DNA of 64,000 nt, taken from Flavobacterium urumqiense (GTDB lineage Bacteria; Bacteroidota; Bacteroidia; Flavobacteriales; Flavobacteriaceae). The DNA lies in assembly GCF_900108015.1 (NCBI RefSeq), contig NZ_FNVP01000006.1, positions 73,982 to 137,981 of the forward strand. The letters run 5' to 3'. Below the pieces are notes generated by a model. The model made no database searches. It saw only the letters and a list, made by a program, of their open reading frames with translations, and was not told where the DNA came from. The translations under genes and the position numbers were made by a program. Shown in pieces: positions 1-9,836 of this stretch. The first letter of the stretch is position 1. Every line of letters starts with the position of its first letter.

Positions 1-356
1 CAATTTATATGGCGAATTTATTGACTTTTATCTTATGCAGATAATTAAAAATTACTTTTTTGGCTATTTTAGTGAAGAATTATTAATAACAAAAAATCAT
101 GATTAAATAATGAATATTTCATATTTATAATTATTAAATTCGAAAAATCAATAATCAACAATACAAATAATACCCCTACTTTTTTCAATATAAAAACAAA
201 AAATAAATTTTAAATGCTACTTTTTTAATATTTTTTAATAAATATTTAATCAATACCCCCCATACAAAAGCACATAAACCATATTACATATAATTTATAA
301 AAAATAAATAAGGATTGATTTTAAAAAAATAGTAAATTAAGATTAATCGATAAAAC
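1..356. other. AT-rich intergenic stretch, no gene seen
   Basis: I find no convincing reading frame, RNA gene or repeat here. The stretch is extremely AT-rich, with many A and T runs. It lies downstream of the minus-strand operon and its terminator, and probably upstream of a gene outside the window. Confidence 0.6.
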
Positions 357-397
357 AAAAAAACTGCCAAAATACTAAACAGTAATTTGGCAGTTTC
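357..397 (-). terminator. Rho-independent terminator of the amine-catabolism operon
   Basis: An 11-bp stem (AAACTGCCAAA at 361-371 pairing with TTTGGCAGTTT at 386-396) has a 14-base loop. On the minus strand it is followed by a run of seven or more T. It sits 20 bases after the stop codon of the outer-membrane protein gene, so it closes the long minus-strand cluster. Confidence 0.85.
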
Positions 398-415
398 AAC
401 AATTTTATTAAAAAT

Positions 416-1270
416 TTACTTGATAGTAAAAGTCATACCGGCTGAAAAGAAATTTCTCTCCGTTTTGATCAGATTATCATTCTCATCAAATTCTTGAACT
501 CCGTAGTCATTATTTGTATATCTAACAAAAACAGGAATGCTATAATTTTTTGTTATTTTAAACACTTTTGCAATATTTACTCCAACATTCGAGAAAGTAA
601 AACCCGCTTTTCCACTGGCGTCAACTCCATAATAACCGCCATTAATGACTGCTGCTCCAACAAAAGGTCTTATGTCAACGCTTGCTTTATCTATTGAATA
701 CGTATATCCTATTTCAGCATAACTAGAATAAGCTCTGGTAGTCGGATTCCCATTTTCATCATATTTATAATCTCCGCCTCCAATAAACGTATTCCATTGA
801 AAATCCAATGGCACTCCTTTTTCAGAAAAATCTAACAATACTGAAAGGTCTAAGCTTTGTGCTGAACCCTCTGAATAATCAAAATAGCTGCTTCTTTCCC
901 AATCTGGATTATTCTTAGTAGCAGGCCAATAGTAATCACTCAACATTACTTTCACCACAGGCGATATTTGATAGGAAATACTCCAATCAAACTCGTTGTA
1001 CGCATCGGCAGCATTAGAAAAATTTGTTGTTGCCCAAACTCCAACACTAAGTTTATCTGTAAAAGCATAAGCCATATAAGGCTGAAAAGCTACTTTATCT
1101 CCATAATATTTTATCCCTCTCCATAAATAAGGATACACAACATCTACAGCTGCCGTAAATTTAGGTTCTTGCACTTCCGGTTCAGCAATAGGGGAAGCAA
1201 CGAGTGTGTCTTGTGCAAATGCCAAACTACTTGTTAGCATTAAAGTTAAAATCATTACTACTTTTTTCAT
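416..1270 (-). CDS. TorF-like putative outer-membrane beta-barrel protein
   Basis: This 284-residue protein has a clear Sec signal peptide, with predicted cleavage after Ala19 (LAFA/Q). The rest alternates short aromatic-rich strands and polar turns, as outer-membrane barrels do. The early VYPYLWRGIKYYGD segment resembles the TorF/MltA-like 'putative porin' group found in many [13 protein letters not shown]. It starts 37 bases after the stop of the aldehyde dehydrogenase gene and is the last gene of the minus-strand cluster, so it may admit the substrate of that pathway. The ATG is preceded by the leader AACCAAAAACCAAC, shared with the NhaC gene. Family assignment is by general resemblance; the pathway link is inference. 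Confidence 0.7.
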   Translation of the reverse strand: MKKVVMILTLMLTSSLAFAQDTLVASPIAEPEVQEPKFTAAVDVVYPYLWRGIKYYGDKVAFQPYMAYAFTDKLSVGVWATTNFSNAADAYNEFDWSISYQISPVVKVMLSDYYWPATKNNPDWERSSYFDYSEGSAQSLDLSVLLDFSEKGVPLDFQWNTFIGGGDYKYDENGNPTTRAYSSYAEIGYTYSIDKASVDIRPFVGAAVINGGYYGVDASGKAGFTFSNVGVNIAKVFKITKNYSIPVFVRYTNNDYGVQEFDENDNLIKTERNFFSAGMTFTIK

Positions 1271-1307
1271 ATTTTGTTGGTTTTTGGTTGGTTAATTTTA
1301 TTTAATA

Positions 1308-2660
1308 TTATTCGATAATCAATGATTTCATATTCATAAACTCTTTAATTCCTATTTCAGATAATTCTCTTCCATACCCTGATTTTTTTGTCCCTCCAAA
1401 AGGAATTCTGGAATCAGAACGTACCAATGAGTTTATAAAAACATTTCCGGCTTCAATTTTTCTAGCTAATCTGTATGCATTTTCGCGATCTTCTGTCCAG
1501 ATAGCCGATGCTAAACCATATCTGTGGTTATTTGCAATAGCAATAGCATCGTTTTCGTCTTTGGCTCTAATAATTGTAGCCAATGGACCAAACGTTTCCT
1601 CTTGAAAAGCAATATTATTGGCATCCACAAAATCAATTAATGTTGGTTGGAAATTGCAATTTTCTCGCTCTCCTCCTAGTACTAATTTGGCTCCTTGTTG
1701 TAATGATTTTTCTAATTGATGGCTTAGTTTTTCGGCCAAATCCAATCGAGCCAATGGTCCCATATTAATTCCGTCCTCTAACGGATTTCCTTGATGTAAA
1801 GCATTTACTTTTTGGGCAAAGAGAGCAGCAAATTCATCTGCTATTTTTTCAGTAACGATAAAACGTTTGGCACAAATGCATGCCTGACCTGCATTTAGCA
1901 TTCTGGACTGTGTCGCAACAGTGGCTGCTTTTTCAATATTGGCGTCATTCAAAACAATAAATGCATCCGAACCTCCCAACTCCATAACTGATTTTTTGAT
2001 ATGCTTTCCAGCCAATGAAGCCACAGAAGAACCTGCCATTTCACTTCCAGTCAACGTAATTCCATGCACAATATCTGAAGCGATTACATTTTCGACTTGC
2101 GCAATATCAATAGTTATTTGTTGGAAAACACCTTTTGGAAAACCAGCTTCCAAAAATGCATTTTCGATTGCTTTGGCACAGCCAATAACGTTTGGAGCAT
2201 GTTTTAAAAGTGTCACGTTCCCCGCCATAATTGCCGGCGCAGCATAACGCAATACTTGCCAAAAAGGGTAATTCCAAGGCATAATCGCAAAAACAGCACC
2301 CATCGGATCATAAACAGACATACTAGTAAAAGGCGTATCATACTTTTCATCTTTCAGCATTTTCTCTGCATTTTCAGCATAGAAGTCGCAATTTCCTGCT
2401 GATTTTTCGACTTCACTAATTCCTTCAGGTAAAATTTTACCCATTTCATTAGTAATCAATAAACCTAACTCACCCTTCTTTGCTCTCAGAATATTGGCCA
2501 GTTTTTTCATTTTATCAGCTCTTTCCTGAAAAGATGTATTTCGCCAATTTTTAAAAGCAATTTCTGATAATTCCAATTTCTGATTCAATTGTGCGTTCGT
2601 CAACACTTCGTGTTCTGCGATAATTTCTCTTGAAAATGGATTTATTGATTTGAATATCAT
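1308..2660 (-). CDS. NAD(P)-dependent succinate-semialdehyde dehydrogenase, Sad/YneI type
   Basis: A 450-residue aldehyde dehydrogenase of the short Sad/YneI group, which lacks the longer N-terminus of GabD. The coenzyme fold includes MPWNYPFWQV near residues 127-136 and LLKHAPNVIG near 151-160, both typical of Sad. The catalytic Cys is Cys261 (GQACICAKRF) and the general base is Glu227 (MELGGSDAF). It oxidises succinate semialdehyde or a similar omega-oxo acid to the carboxylate. It is the ninth gene of the minus-strand cluster, after a GNAT gene and a second aldehyde dehydrogenase, and fits the step after transamination of an omega-amino acid. The exact substrate cannot be told from sequence. 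Confidence 0.85.
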   Translation of the reverse strand: MIFKSINPFSREIIAEHEVLTNAQLNQKLELSEIAFKNWRNTSFQERADKMKKLANILRAKKGELGLLITNEMGKILPEGISEVEKSAGNCDFYAENAEKMLKDEKYDTPFTSMSVYDPMGAVFAIMPWNYPFWQVLRYAAPAIMAGNVTLLKHAPNVIGCAKAIENAFLEAGFPKGVFQQITIDIAQVENVIASDIVHGITLTGSEMAGSSVASLAGKHIKKSVMELGGSDAFIVLNDANIEKAATVATQSRMLNAGQACICAKRFIVTEKIADEFAALFAQKVNALHQGNPLEDGINMGPLARLDLAEKLSHQLEKSLQQGAKLVLGGERENCNFQPTLIDFVDANNIAFQEETFGPLATIIRAKDENDAIAIANNHRYGLASAIWTEDRENAYRLARKIEAGNVFINSLVRSDSRIPFGGTKKSGYGRELSEIGIKEFMNMKSLIIE

Positions 2661-2783
2661 TTTATTTTTTATTTAAAGTTTTTGCTTTTGAACCATTAAG
2701 ATAACACCCTTATTAAGTTCAGTAATAAATCGAAATTTGTTTAGCTTTTAACTGCGATTAAATGCTGCAAACTGAACAATTTT

Positions 2784-3434
2784 TTAATGGTTCTCGCTTA
2801 ATTTAGTGTTTGGATCCAAAGGCCAATACATCAATACCGAACAATTTCCGCTTCTCGGATCATCTAAATAATCAAACAATGGTTCCACCAGAATGAATCC
2901 ACATTTGGTTTGAGCCGTAACAGTTGGATCAATAATTTCACCTTTTATCAATTTATCACAATATTCCGCAATGGTCATTTGATCTTTTACTTTGTCATAA
3001 CCTATAGGCATCCCAGCCGTCATTTGTCCTTTGCAACCTAATGCTTTGGCGACATCATGACGTGCATTATAAATTTCCCTTCCGATGCCTTTTCCTTGGT
3101 AATCCGGATGAACAGAAACATCCAATCCATAAATCCAGTCGGCCTTAGGATCGTGTGTTCCCAACCATAAATCATCAGAAATTTCTAAAAAAGTATGATG
3201 TCCTTTGTGGTAATTTTGAAGCAAAGTCGTACAAGAAGCGATCACATTATCACCATCCAAAACAATAAATTGTCCTTCTGGAAAAATCTCTAAATGTCTT
3301 TTATATTTTTCCTCTGTAATCAATTCTTCAGCAGACAAAGTAGGAAAAACAATTTCCTGTAATTCCGCTTGCTGTTTTGCATGTTCCGGAATAGGCGTCT
3401 GCAACGTGTATTTACCTAAAATTTCTTTTTTCAT
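2784..3434 (-). CDS. GNAT-family N-acetyltransferase (paralogue 1)
   Basis: A 216-residue single-domain GNAT protein. The acetyl-CoA pyrophosphate loop is at residues 112-119 (YQGKGIGR, matching Q/R-x-x-G-x-G). It is a clear paralogue of the GNAT at 9837-10508: both have FPEGQ near residue 51, TFLE, the loop, and MTIxEYC. The arrangement recalls the GNAT domain of bifunctional GNAT/nitrilase-like proteins, but there is no amidase half here. It lies between the two aldehyde dehydrogenase genes, with 123 bases to the downstream gene. It may acetylate an amine intermediate of the pathway; the substrate is unknown. Confidence 0.8.
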   Translation of the reverse strand: MKKEILGKYTLQTPIPEHAKQQAELQEIVFPTLSAEELITEEKYKRHLEIFPEGQFIVLDGDNVIASCTTLLQNYHKGHHTFLEISDDLWLGTHDPKADWIYGLDVSVHPDYQGKGIGREIYNARHDVAKALGCKGQMTAGMPIGYDKVKDQMTIAEYCDKLIKGEIIDPTVTAQTKCGFILVEPLFDYLDDPRSGNCSVLMYWPLDPNTKLSENH

Positions 3435-3527
3435 AATTTTCTATTTAATCTTATAATCATTTGGAACACCTCTCTCAACCGCGCTCGTGATGATAAAAAC
3501 GCATTCACAATCTGAAATCAAAAATCT

Positions 3528-4949
3528 TTATGACATATTGCCGTAACTGATTAGTTTCAATTCCATGTATTCTTTTAATCCTTCAGAACCAGACTCATGG
3601 CCTATTCCACTGCTTTTCCAACCTGAAAAAGGCAATTCAGTTCCTTGAGGAGCCCATTCATTAATTCCCACCATTCCAAATTCAAGATTTTCGGCATAGA
3701 AATTAGCCGTTTTTATATGATTGGTAAAAGCATAGGAAGCCAGGCCGTATTCCGTATCATTTGCCCATTCTATAACTTGTTCTTTTGTTTCAAAAGGAAT
3801 TACAATCATCAATGGTCCAAACATCTCCGTTTTAATAAAAGATTGACTTTGTCGCGCTTCAATCAAAGCCGGATGTATAAAAAATCCTTTCTCAGCAGGT
3901 TCTCCGCCAATATGAATGTTTGCTCCTTCGCTTTTCGCTTTTTCAAGCATAGCCAAGGAATGTTCCTGTTGTTTTTTGTTAATAAGTGGGCCCAGAAAAT
4001 CGATATCACCACCGTTAATTCCTGTTTTTAATTTTGAAATATCATCCTTCACAATAGCAATGAATTGCTCAAAAATGTCTGTATGTACATAAAAACGTTG
4101 TGGCGAAACACAAACCTGACCGCAATTTCTCAATTTGGCAATCAAAGCTTGAGGAGCAATTACGGCAACATCTACATCTTTATCGATAATCACAGGTGCA
4201 TTCCCTCCTAATTCCAAAGACAATTTAGTTGCCGTTTTTGAAGCACCATCCATTAATATTTTCCCCACTCGGGTACTTCCTGTAAAGCTTATTTTTTTCA
4301 ATAAAGGATTATCAATCATTTCAGTTCCTGTGGAAACCGGTTCTGTGTTGATTAAATTGAATACTCCTTTAGGAATTCCGGCTTCGTGTATGGCTGTAGC
4401 CAAATTAAAACTCGACAATGGCGTAAATTCTGAACCTCTCATAACTACAGAACAACCAGCGGCCAAAGCAGCTGCAACAGCACGTGCAGGATTATAAGCC
4501 GGAAAATTCCAAGCCGTAATCACTCCCACAACTCCCACCGGCTGATAAATAACCATCGCTCTTTTATCGGCTCTGTTTGTAGGAACTACTCGACCGTAAT
4601 TTCTTTTTCCTTCCTCAGCAAACCATTCAAAAAGATTAGCAGAAACTTGCCATTCTCCTCTTGATTCCAACATTGGTTTTCCTGTCTCCAATGAGGTTTC
4701 CTTTGCAAAAGTCTCTACGTTTGTCCGAATATAATTAGCTGCTTTTTTTAATATTTCAGCTCTAAAATAAGGCGTTGTACTTTTCCATTCTTTGAAAGAA
4801 GCATCAGCGGCTGCAATAGCCAAATTACAATCGGCAACGTTTCCAAAAGGTACTTTATCAATTACTTCTTCGGTAGCCGGACTTTGCAAATCCCAAGTAG
4901 CGCCATCAATTGCGTCGCACCAGTCTCCATTTATATATTGCTTTCTCAT
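3528..4949 (-). CDS. Aldehyde dehydrogenase, GabD-like succinate-semialdehyde dehydrogenase family
   Basis: A 473-residue NAD(P)-dependent aldehyde dehydrogenase. Catalytic residues are Cys280 (NCGQVC) and Glu246 (LELGGNAP), and the Rossmann loop is FTGSTRVGK near 222-230. The usual coenzyme-binding KPSE motif is replaced by RGSE around residue 171, so the lysine that contacts the ribose or 2-prime phosphate is an arginine; this could change coenzyme preference. Its start codon overlaps the stop of the upstream aminotransferase gene by 4 bases (ATGA type), so the two are probably translationally coupled and act in sequence: amine to semialdehyde to acid. Confidence 0.87.
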   Translation of the reverse strand: MRKQYINGDWCDAIDGATWDLQSPATEEVIDKVPFGNVADCNLAIAAADASFKEWKSTTPYFRAEILKKAANYIRTNVETFAKETSLETGKPMLESRGEWQVSANLFEWFAEEGKRNYGRVVPTNRADKRAMVIYQPVGVVGVITAWNFPAYNPARAVAAALAAGCSVVMRGSEFTPLSSFNLATAIHEAGIPKGVFNLINTEPVSTGTEMIDNPLLKKISFTGSTRVGKILMDGASKTATKLSLELGGNAPVIIDKDVDVAVIAPQALIAKLRNCGQVCVSPQRFYVHTDIFEQFIAIVKDDISKLKTGINGGDIDFLGPLINKKQQEHSLAMLEKAKSEGANIHIGGEPAEKGFFIHPALIEARQSQSFIKTEMFGPLMIVIPFETKEQVIEWANDTEYGLASYAFTNHIKTANFYAENLEFGMVGINEWAPQGTELPFSGWKSSGIGHESGSEGLKEYMELKLISYGNMS

Positions 4950-6247
4950 GATAGTATTTCTTCTATTGTTTGTTCCAAAATAGATAAGCCTTTTTCTAAA
5001 ATTTCATCTTCTATAAATAGTGGACTTAAAATTCGGATGCAATTTCCATACGTTCCGGAAGTGATCACGATTAGTCCTTTCTCTAAACATTTATTGACAA
5101 TGGCTTTCGTTGAATCACCATCAGGCATTTTAGTTTCTGGATTAAAAAATTCGATTGCCAACATAGCTCCCAATCCACGGACATCAGTGATGTTTTTCGG
5201 ATATTTTTCCTGCAATTGGTTGAATTTTTCTCGAACTATCTTGCCTACTTTTTCGCCAGCTGCATTGATATTATTTTTTTGCATGTAATTGATACTTGCC
5301 AATGAAGCCACACAACTCAATGGATTTCCCAAATACGTTCCTCCAATAAGTCCGGGTTTTACGGCATCCATAATTTCTTGTTTTCCAATAACAGCACCAA
5401 TAGGCATTCCGCCTCCCATCGATTTTGCCCAAGTTGACAAATCTGGAGTTACATCATAATGTTCGTAAGCTGCCCACTTTCCTGTACGACCAAAACCGGA
5501 TTGGACCTCATCAAAAATTAAGAAAATGTTATTTTCGGTACAGAATTTACGCAAGTATTGAACATACTTTTTGGAAGCAACAGTAAAACCGCCTTCACCT
5601 TGCACTAACTCCAAGATAATTGCAGCAGTTTGACTTACAGAAACGGTTGATGAAAAAGTTTTATGCAACTTCATAATCATCAAATCATCAAACTCATCTG
5701 AGGTCATTCTGGAGCTCATACTCGGTTTGTAATACGGGAATTCAAGACGATATACTTCAGGGGCATAAGGTCCGGCACCTTCCTTGTATTTCACGTTGGA
5801 TGTCAAAGTCATCGCCATCATTGTACGCCCGTGAAAGGAACCGTCGTAACAGATAATCCCTGATTTTCCGGTTACGGCACGAGCAATTTTAATGGCATTT
5901 TCAACTGATTCTGCACCAGACAACGTCAGCATTGCTTTAGTAGATTCACCGTGTGGCAAAATCTCACATAATTTTTCCGTTAGGTCTAAATATTGTTCGT
6001 AAACGGAAACATTGAAGGAAGCATGAATGAATTTATCTGCTTGACTCTTGATTGCTTCAATAATTTCCGGCACACCGTGTCCCGCATTATTGACCCCAAT
6101 TCCGCCTGCAAAATCTATCAATTCTCTGCCATCAGCATCAATAATAATGGCTCCTTTTGCAGATTGAATGCTGGATGGATTAAAAATTCCTAAAGCGTTT
6201 GGAACACTTTTTTTTCTTCTTTCGTATAATTTATCTGTATTATTCAT
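4946..6247 (-). CDS. Class III (omega) aminotransferase, PLP-dependent
   Basis: A 433-residue fold-type I, class III aminotransferase of the GabT/acetylornithine group. Asp246 (IFDEVQSGFGRTG) should bind the pyridine nitrogen and Lys275 (WAKSMGGG) should form the Schiff base with pyridoxal phosphate. It removes the terminal amino group of an omega-amino acid or diamine to give a semialdehyde, which the 4-base-overlapping dehydrogenase gene downstream could oxidise. Its start overlaps the end of the Lrp-family gene by 8 bases. A second, clearly different paralogue lies at 8468-9814. Confidence 0.87.
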   Translation of the reverse strand: MNNTDKLYERRKKSVPNALGIFNPSSIQSAKGAIIIDADGRELIDFAGGIGVNNAGHGVPEIIEAIKSQADKFIHASFNVSVYEQYLDLTEKLCEILPHGESTKAMLTLSGAESVENAIKIARAVTGKSGIICYDGSFHGRTMMAMTLTSNVKYKEGAGPYAPEVYRLEFPYYKPSMSSRMTSDEFDDLMIMKLHKTFSSTVSVSQTAAIILELVQGEGGFTVASKKYVQYLRKFCTENNIFLIFDEVQSGFGRTGKWAAYEHYDVTPDLSTWAKSMGGGMPIGAVIGKQEIMDAVKPGLIGGTYLGNPLSCVASLASINYMQKNNINAAGEKVGKIVREKFNQLQEKYPKNITDVRGLGAMLAIEFFNPETKMPDGDSTKAIVNKCLEKGLIVITSGTYGNCIRILSPLFIEDEILEKGLSILEQTIEEILS

Positions 6248-6725
6248 TTTGCTTGCTTGATAATTTTGCTAATTCTAAATCGGGTTGCGCGAATTTGTAA
6301 ATTTTCATATACATATTTGTTTTAGTATCAAAAACACCTTCCATCGCATGAATTTTATCTCCTATTAATTCGTTTAAATGCTCCATATCCCGACACATAA
6401 TATTGGCTTCAATATCATAATTCCCCGAGACTGATGCCAAAAAACTAATTTCAGGCAACTTTGCTAATTCCTCAAATATGGTTTTCATGTATGATTTTGG
6501 TTTAACCGAAATCAAAACACTTGCGTAAGCATTAAATCCAATTTTATTAGGATCGACCCTGCCAATAATTTGCAAAGTCCCATCTTCAATTAAGTTAATA
6601 TAACGGTGTCTAATGGTACTCACTGCCACATTAATTTCTTTAGAAATTTCAGTAAACGACATCCTGCCGTCTTTTTGAAGAAGTTTCAATATTTGGTAAT
6701 CTAATTCATCATCTAATGCACTCAT
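6240..6725 (-). CDS. Lrp/AsnC-family transcriptional regulator
   Basis: A 161-residue protein with an N-terminal winged helix-turn-helix (roughly residues 7-60, ISKEINVAVSTIRHRY) followed by a RAM/AsnC effector-binding domain (roughly 68-145, with SGNYDIEANI). Lrp/AsnC proteins bind an amino acid or its breakdown product and control the matching catabolic genes. It is embedded in the minus-strand cluster, with its stop overlapping the aminotransferase start by 8 bases, so it is very likely the local regulator. The ligand is unknown. Confidence 0.9.
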   Translation of the reverse strand: MSALDDELDYQILKLLQKDGRMSFTEISKEINVAVSTIRHRYINLIEDGTLQIIGRVDPNKIGFNAYASVLISVKPKSYMKTIFEELAKLPEISFLASVSGNYDIEANIMCRDMEHLNELIGDKIHAMEGVFDTKTNMYMKIYKFAQPDLELAKLSSKQNE

Positions 6726-6782
6726 CTTTTGTTTTTTTAAATAACCCTATAAGCGTTTGAAACCCAGACAAGGTATAATTTT

Positions 6783-8363
6783 CTACACTTTTTTATATTT
6801 TAATTCTCCATTAACCCAAGTTTCATTGGCTTCAACGGTAGAAACATCGTCTAATTTAAATGGATTTTTATTCAAAACAATAAAATCGGCATATTTCCCT
6901 GCAGAAAGACTTCCTTTTATATTTTCTAAATTATCCGCAATTGCACTTCCAACGGTATAGGCACGTAATGCTTGCTCGAGAGTTATTTTTTGGCTTTCGC
7001 CAATGACAAACCCGTCCATCGCTTTTCGAGTCACCGCCGTTTCCATGTTAACCCAAGGATTAATCTCTTTTACCACCGGACCATCAGTAGATAACGCTAA
7101 ATTTATTCCGTTATCCAAAACAGTTTTACACGGGTAAACCACATCTAATAATTCGTCTGGCAAAGTACTTTTAAAATTATTTGCCAATTCGTAGATGAAT
7201 ATCGGTTGCATCGCCGCAGTCATATTCATGTGTTTAAAATCTTTTATATTTTCATTGGATAAAAACCCAACATGTTCAATTCTGTGTTTTAATGTATTAT
7301 CAATTTGGAACAAATCACGATACACCTTCAAAGTCAAATCAACTGCTTGATGCCCAATGGCATGTGTAGCAACTGAAAACCCTTTTTCGACAGCTTCTTT
7401 GGCTGTTTGATAAAACTTCTCATAATCCAATCTCAAAACGCCTTTGTAACCGTCCGTATTTTTATAAGGAACATTCAATGCTGCTGTAGCCGAACTCAAG
7501 CCACCATCAGAGAAAAACTTTACCGTTTTTATTTGCAAAAATTCCGATTCATATAATTCCGGTAAAACCTGAATTTCATCACTTCCATCCGGAATTCTAA
7601 GTGGGAAAACATTCATTCGCACTTTCAACAATCCTTCTTGGTCCAATTTAATGTAAGCTGCCAATAATTCAGTATTCGCAGCCGGATCAGTCGCACTAGT
7701 AATTCCTAAACTCAATAAATACTTATGCGCTTCCAGAATCATGTTTTTATATTCTTCGAAAGTAAATGGAGGAATATTATTCATGATTAATCCCAAAGCT
7801 CTTTCGGTAAAAATACCTTGCAGACTTCCATCTTGATTTTTGCGAATTTCTCCTCCAAAAGGAACTTCAGTAGCTTCATCAACTTCTGAAATTGCTATGG
7901 CTTTCGAATTGGCAATTCCAATGTGAGCGCAAGTTCTAATTACGAAAACAGGTCTGTCAGAAATAATTTCGTCTAAATCTTCTTTCGTTGGTAATCGCTT
8001 TTCTTCGAGTACCATTTCATTAATTCCACGAGCCATAATCCATTCGGAATTTGGGTTTTTCTCGGCAAACTCTTTCAATAACCTTTTGAATTCCGCAATG
8101 GATTTTACACCTCGAACATCCAACATATTAGTGCGAAGATGTCCAATTTTCCAAACATGGATATGCGCATCATTCAAACCCGGAACAACTGTTTGTCCAT
8201 TAAAATCAAATTCTTTGGAAAACGATCCAAATTGATTTCGCAATTCGGATTCAGTTCCAATAGCTTCTATTTTCCCCAAATGGTTAATTACCATGGAATC
8301 CGCTTTTGCAAAAGCAGAATTCATAGTAATAATATTAGCATTATGAATTAAAATTAGTAGCAC
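6783..8363 (-). CDS. Amidohydrolase, YtcJ-like (Amidohydrolase_3)
   Basis: A 526-residue metal-dependent amidohydrolase. Visible metal ligands are the HxH pair His67/His69 (DAHIHVW), later histidines in THAIGHQ and RIEHVGF, and the aspartate in STDGP near the C-terminus. The family includes N-substituted formamide deformylase and relatives of imidazolonepropionase, which cut C-N bonds in amides or cyclic ureas. No signal peptide is obvious, so it should be cytoplasmic. In this cluster it could deacylate an amide or remove the acetyl group added by a GNAT partner; that role is inference. Confidence 0.82.
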   Translation of the reverse strand: MLLILIHNANIITMNSAFAKADSMVINHLGKIEAIGTESELRNQFGSFSKEFDFNGQTVVPGLNDAHIHVWKIGHLRTNMLDVRGVKSIAEFKRLLKEFAEKNPNSEWIMARGINEMVLEEKRLPTKEDLDEIISDRPVFVIRTCAHIGIANSKAIAISEVDEATEVPFGGEIRKNQDGSLQGIFTERALGLIMNNIPPFTFEEYKNMILEAHKYLLSLGITSATDPAANTELLAAYIKLDQEGLLKVRMNVFPLRIPDGSDEIQVLPELYESEFLQIKTVKFFSDGGLSSATAALNVPYKNTDGYKGVLRLDYEKFYQTAKEAVEKGFSVATHAIGHQAVDLTLKVYRDLFQIDNTLKHRIEHVGFLSNENIKDFKHMNMTAAMQPIFIYELANNFKSTLPDELLDVVYPCKTVLDNGINLALSTDGPVVKEINPWVNMETAVTRKAMDGFVIGESQKITLEQALRAYTVGSAIADNLENIKGSLSAGKYADFIVLNKNPFKLDDVSTVEANETWVNGELKYKKV

Positions 8364-8467
8364 TCTTTCTTTTTATTTAATGATTTTAATTTAGTCTTTA
8401 ACAAAAATTAACTCGCTTTATGTGATTGCTTCGTTCCTCGCCATGAAATGATTACTGAACACTTTCC

Positions 8468-9814
8468 TTAAACTCTTTCGTTCAAAACTTCTTGAATTGC
8501 ATTTTCAATTACATCCAATCCTTCATGCAATTGCTCATCAGTGATGACAATTGGAGGTAAAAAACGAATACAATTGGTGTACAATCCTGCTCTGATTAAA
8601 ATCAATCCATTTGCAACTGATTTTTTGATCACTGCCATCGCAAAATCCATATCAGGCTCTTTGGTTTTTTTATCTTTTACAAATTCTACTACCAGCATCG
8701 CACCTATTCCACGGACATCACCAATACAAGAAAATTTATCTGCCATAGCATTTAATCGAGTTCTGATGGCATCTCCCACATGAACTGATTTTGCTAAAAA
8801 TTCAGGTGTGTTTATTTGTTTCACGGTTTCAAGTGCAGCCACTACAGCAATTGGACTTCCTGAATACGTCCCCCCAACACCTCCTAAATGAGGTGCATCC
8901 ATGATATCAGCTCTACCTGTCACCGCACTAATTGGCAATCCTGAACCTATCGATTTTGCCATCGTTACCATATCAGGAATTACTCCGCTGTGTTCAATTG
9001 AAAGGAATTTTCCAGTTCTACCAGCACCTGACTGAACCTCATCGGCAATAAAAACGATACCGTGTTCATCACAAACTTTTCTGATTTTTTCCAAGAAACG
9101 TTTTGGCACAGGAATAAAACCACCTTCGCCTTGAACCGGTTCGATAATAATTGCTGCCACCGAAGACGGATCTACATGAGAAATTAAATTCTGGTCGAAA
9201 CGTTCGATACAATAATCAATATATTCTTCTTCTGTGAAATTATCTGGTTTACGGTATACATTTGGAGAATGAAAACGATAAATATCTTGCGCATAACTAC
9301 CAAACCCTTTTTTAAATAAAGCGTATTTACTAGTTAAGCTCAACGTAAGTAATGTTCTCCCGTGATACGCTCCTTCGAAACAAATAACCGCAGGTCGCTT
9401 CGTGTAATATCTTGCAATTTGAACGGCATTTTCTACTGCCTCAGATCCCGAACAAGCCAATAATGTTTTCTTAGGAAAATGGCCCGGTGTAATTTTATTA
9501 AGTAATTCTGCAAACTCTAAATAAGGTTCAAAAGTAGTTACCAATGCGCCAGTATGAAGGTATTTATCCAATTGCTCTTTTATGGCATCAACAACTACTT
9601 TTGGTCTGTGACCCAAATTTACCATCCCAATTCCTCCGGCAAAATCAATCAACTGATTTCCATCTACATCCCATACTAAAGCGCCTTCAGCCTTTTCGAC
9701 AACCACTTCAGTAGATTTTCCTAAACCGGCAGGTAAAGCAGCTGCTCTTCTTGCTAGCATTTCTTTACTCTTTGGTCCAGGAATTTCTGATACTTTTTTA
9801 ATTTGCGTTCCCAT
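8468..9814 (-). CDS. gabT: GabT-like 4-aminobutyrate/omega-amino acid aminotransferase
   Basis: A 448-residue class III aminotransferase. Asp258 (IADEVQSGAGRTG) and Lys287 (MAKSIGSGLP) are the PLP ligands. The segment after the lysine, TGRADIMDAP then GGTYSGSP, closely follows the 4-aminobutyrate:2-oxoglutarate aminotransferases, so GabT is the best family name. It differs enough from the aminotransferase at 4946-6247 to be a separate lineage rather than a recent copy. It is flanked by the amidohydrolase and by GNAT paralogue 2. Fine substrate specificity (GABA, 5-aminovalerate, diamine) cannot be read from sequence. Confidence 0.8.
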   Translation of the reverse strand: MGTQIKKVSEIPGPKSKEMLARRAAALPAGLGKSTEVVVEKAEGALVWDVDGNQLIDFAGGIGMVNLGHRPKVVVDAIKEQLDKYLHTGALVTTFEPYLEFAELLNKITPGHFPKKTLLACSGSEAVENAVQIARYYTKRPAVICFEGAYHGRTLLTLSLTSKYALFKKGFGSYAQDIYRFHSPNVYRKPDNFTEEEYIDYCIERFDQNLISHVDPSSVAAIIIEPVQGEGGFIPVPKRFLEKIRKVCDEHGIVFIADEVQSGAGRTGKFLSIEHSGVIPDMVTMAKSIGSGLPISAVTGRADIMDAPHLGGVGGTYSGSPIAVVAALETVKQINTPEFLAKSVHVGDAIRTRLNAMADKFSCIGDVRGIGAMLVVEFVKDKKTKEPDMDFAMAVIKKSVANGLILIRAGLYTNCIRFLPPIVITDEQLHEGLDVIENAIQEVLNERV

Positions 9815-9836
9815 TATTTTTATTTTTTATTTTATT

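Noticed and set aside
3645-5288. Plus-strand frames of 128 and 134 residues (3645-4031 and 4884-5288) opposite the dehydrogenase and aminotransferase genes
   Set aside because: They lie entirely or mostly antisense to well-supported enzyme genes, have no recognisable domains and show the composition of reverse-strand shadows.
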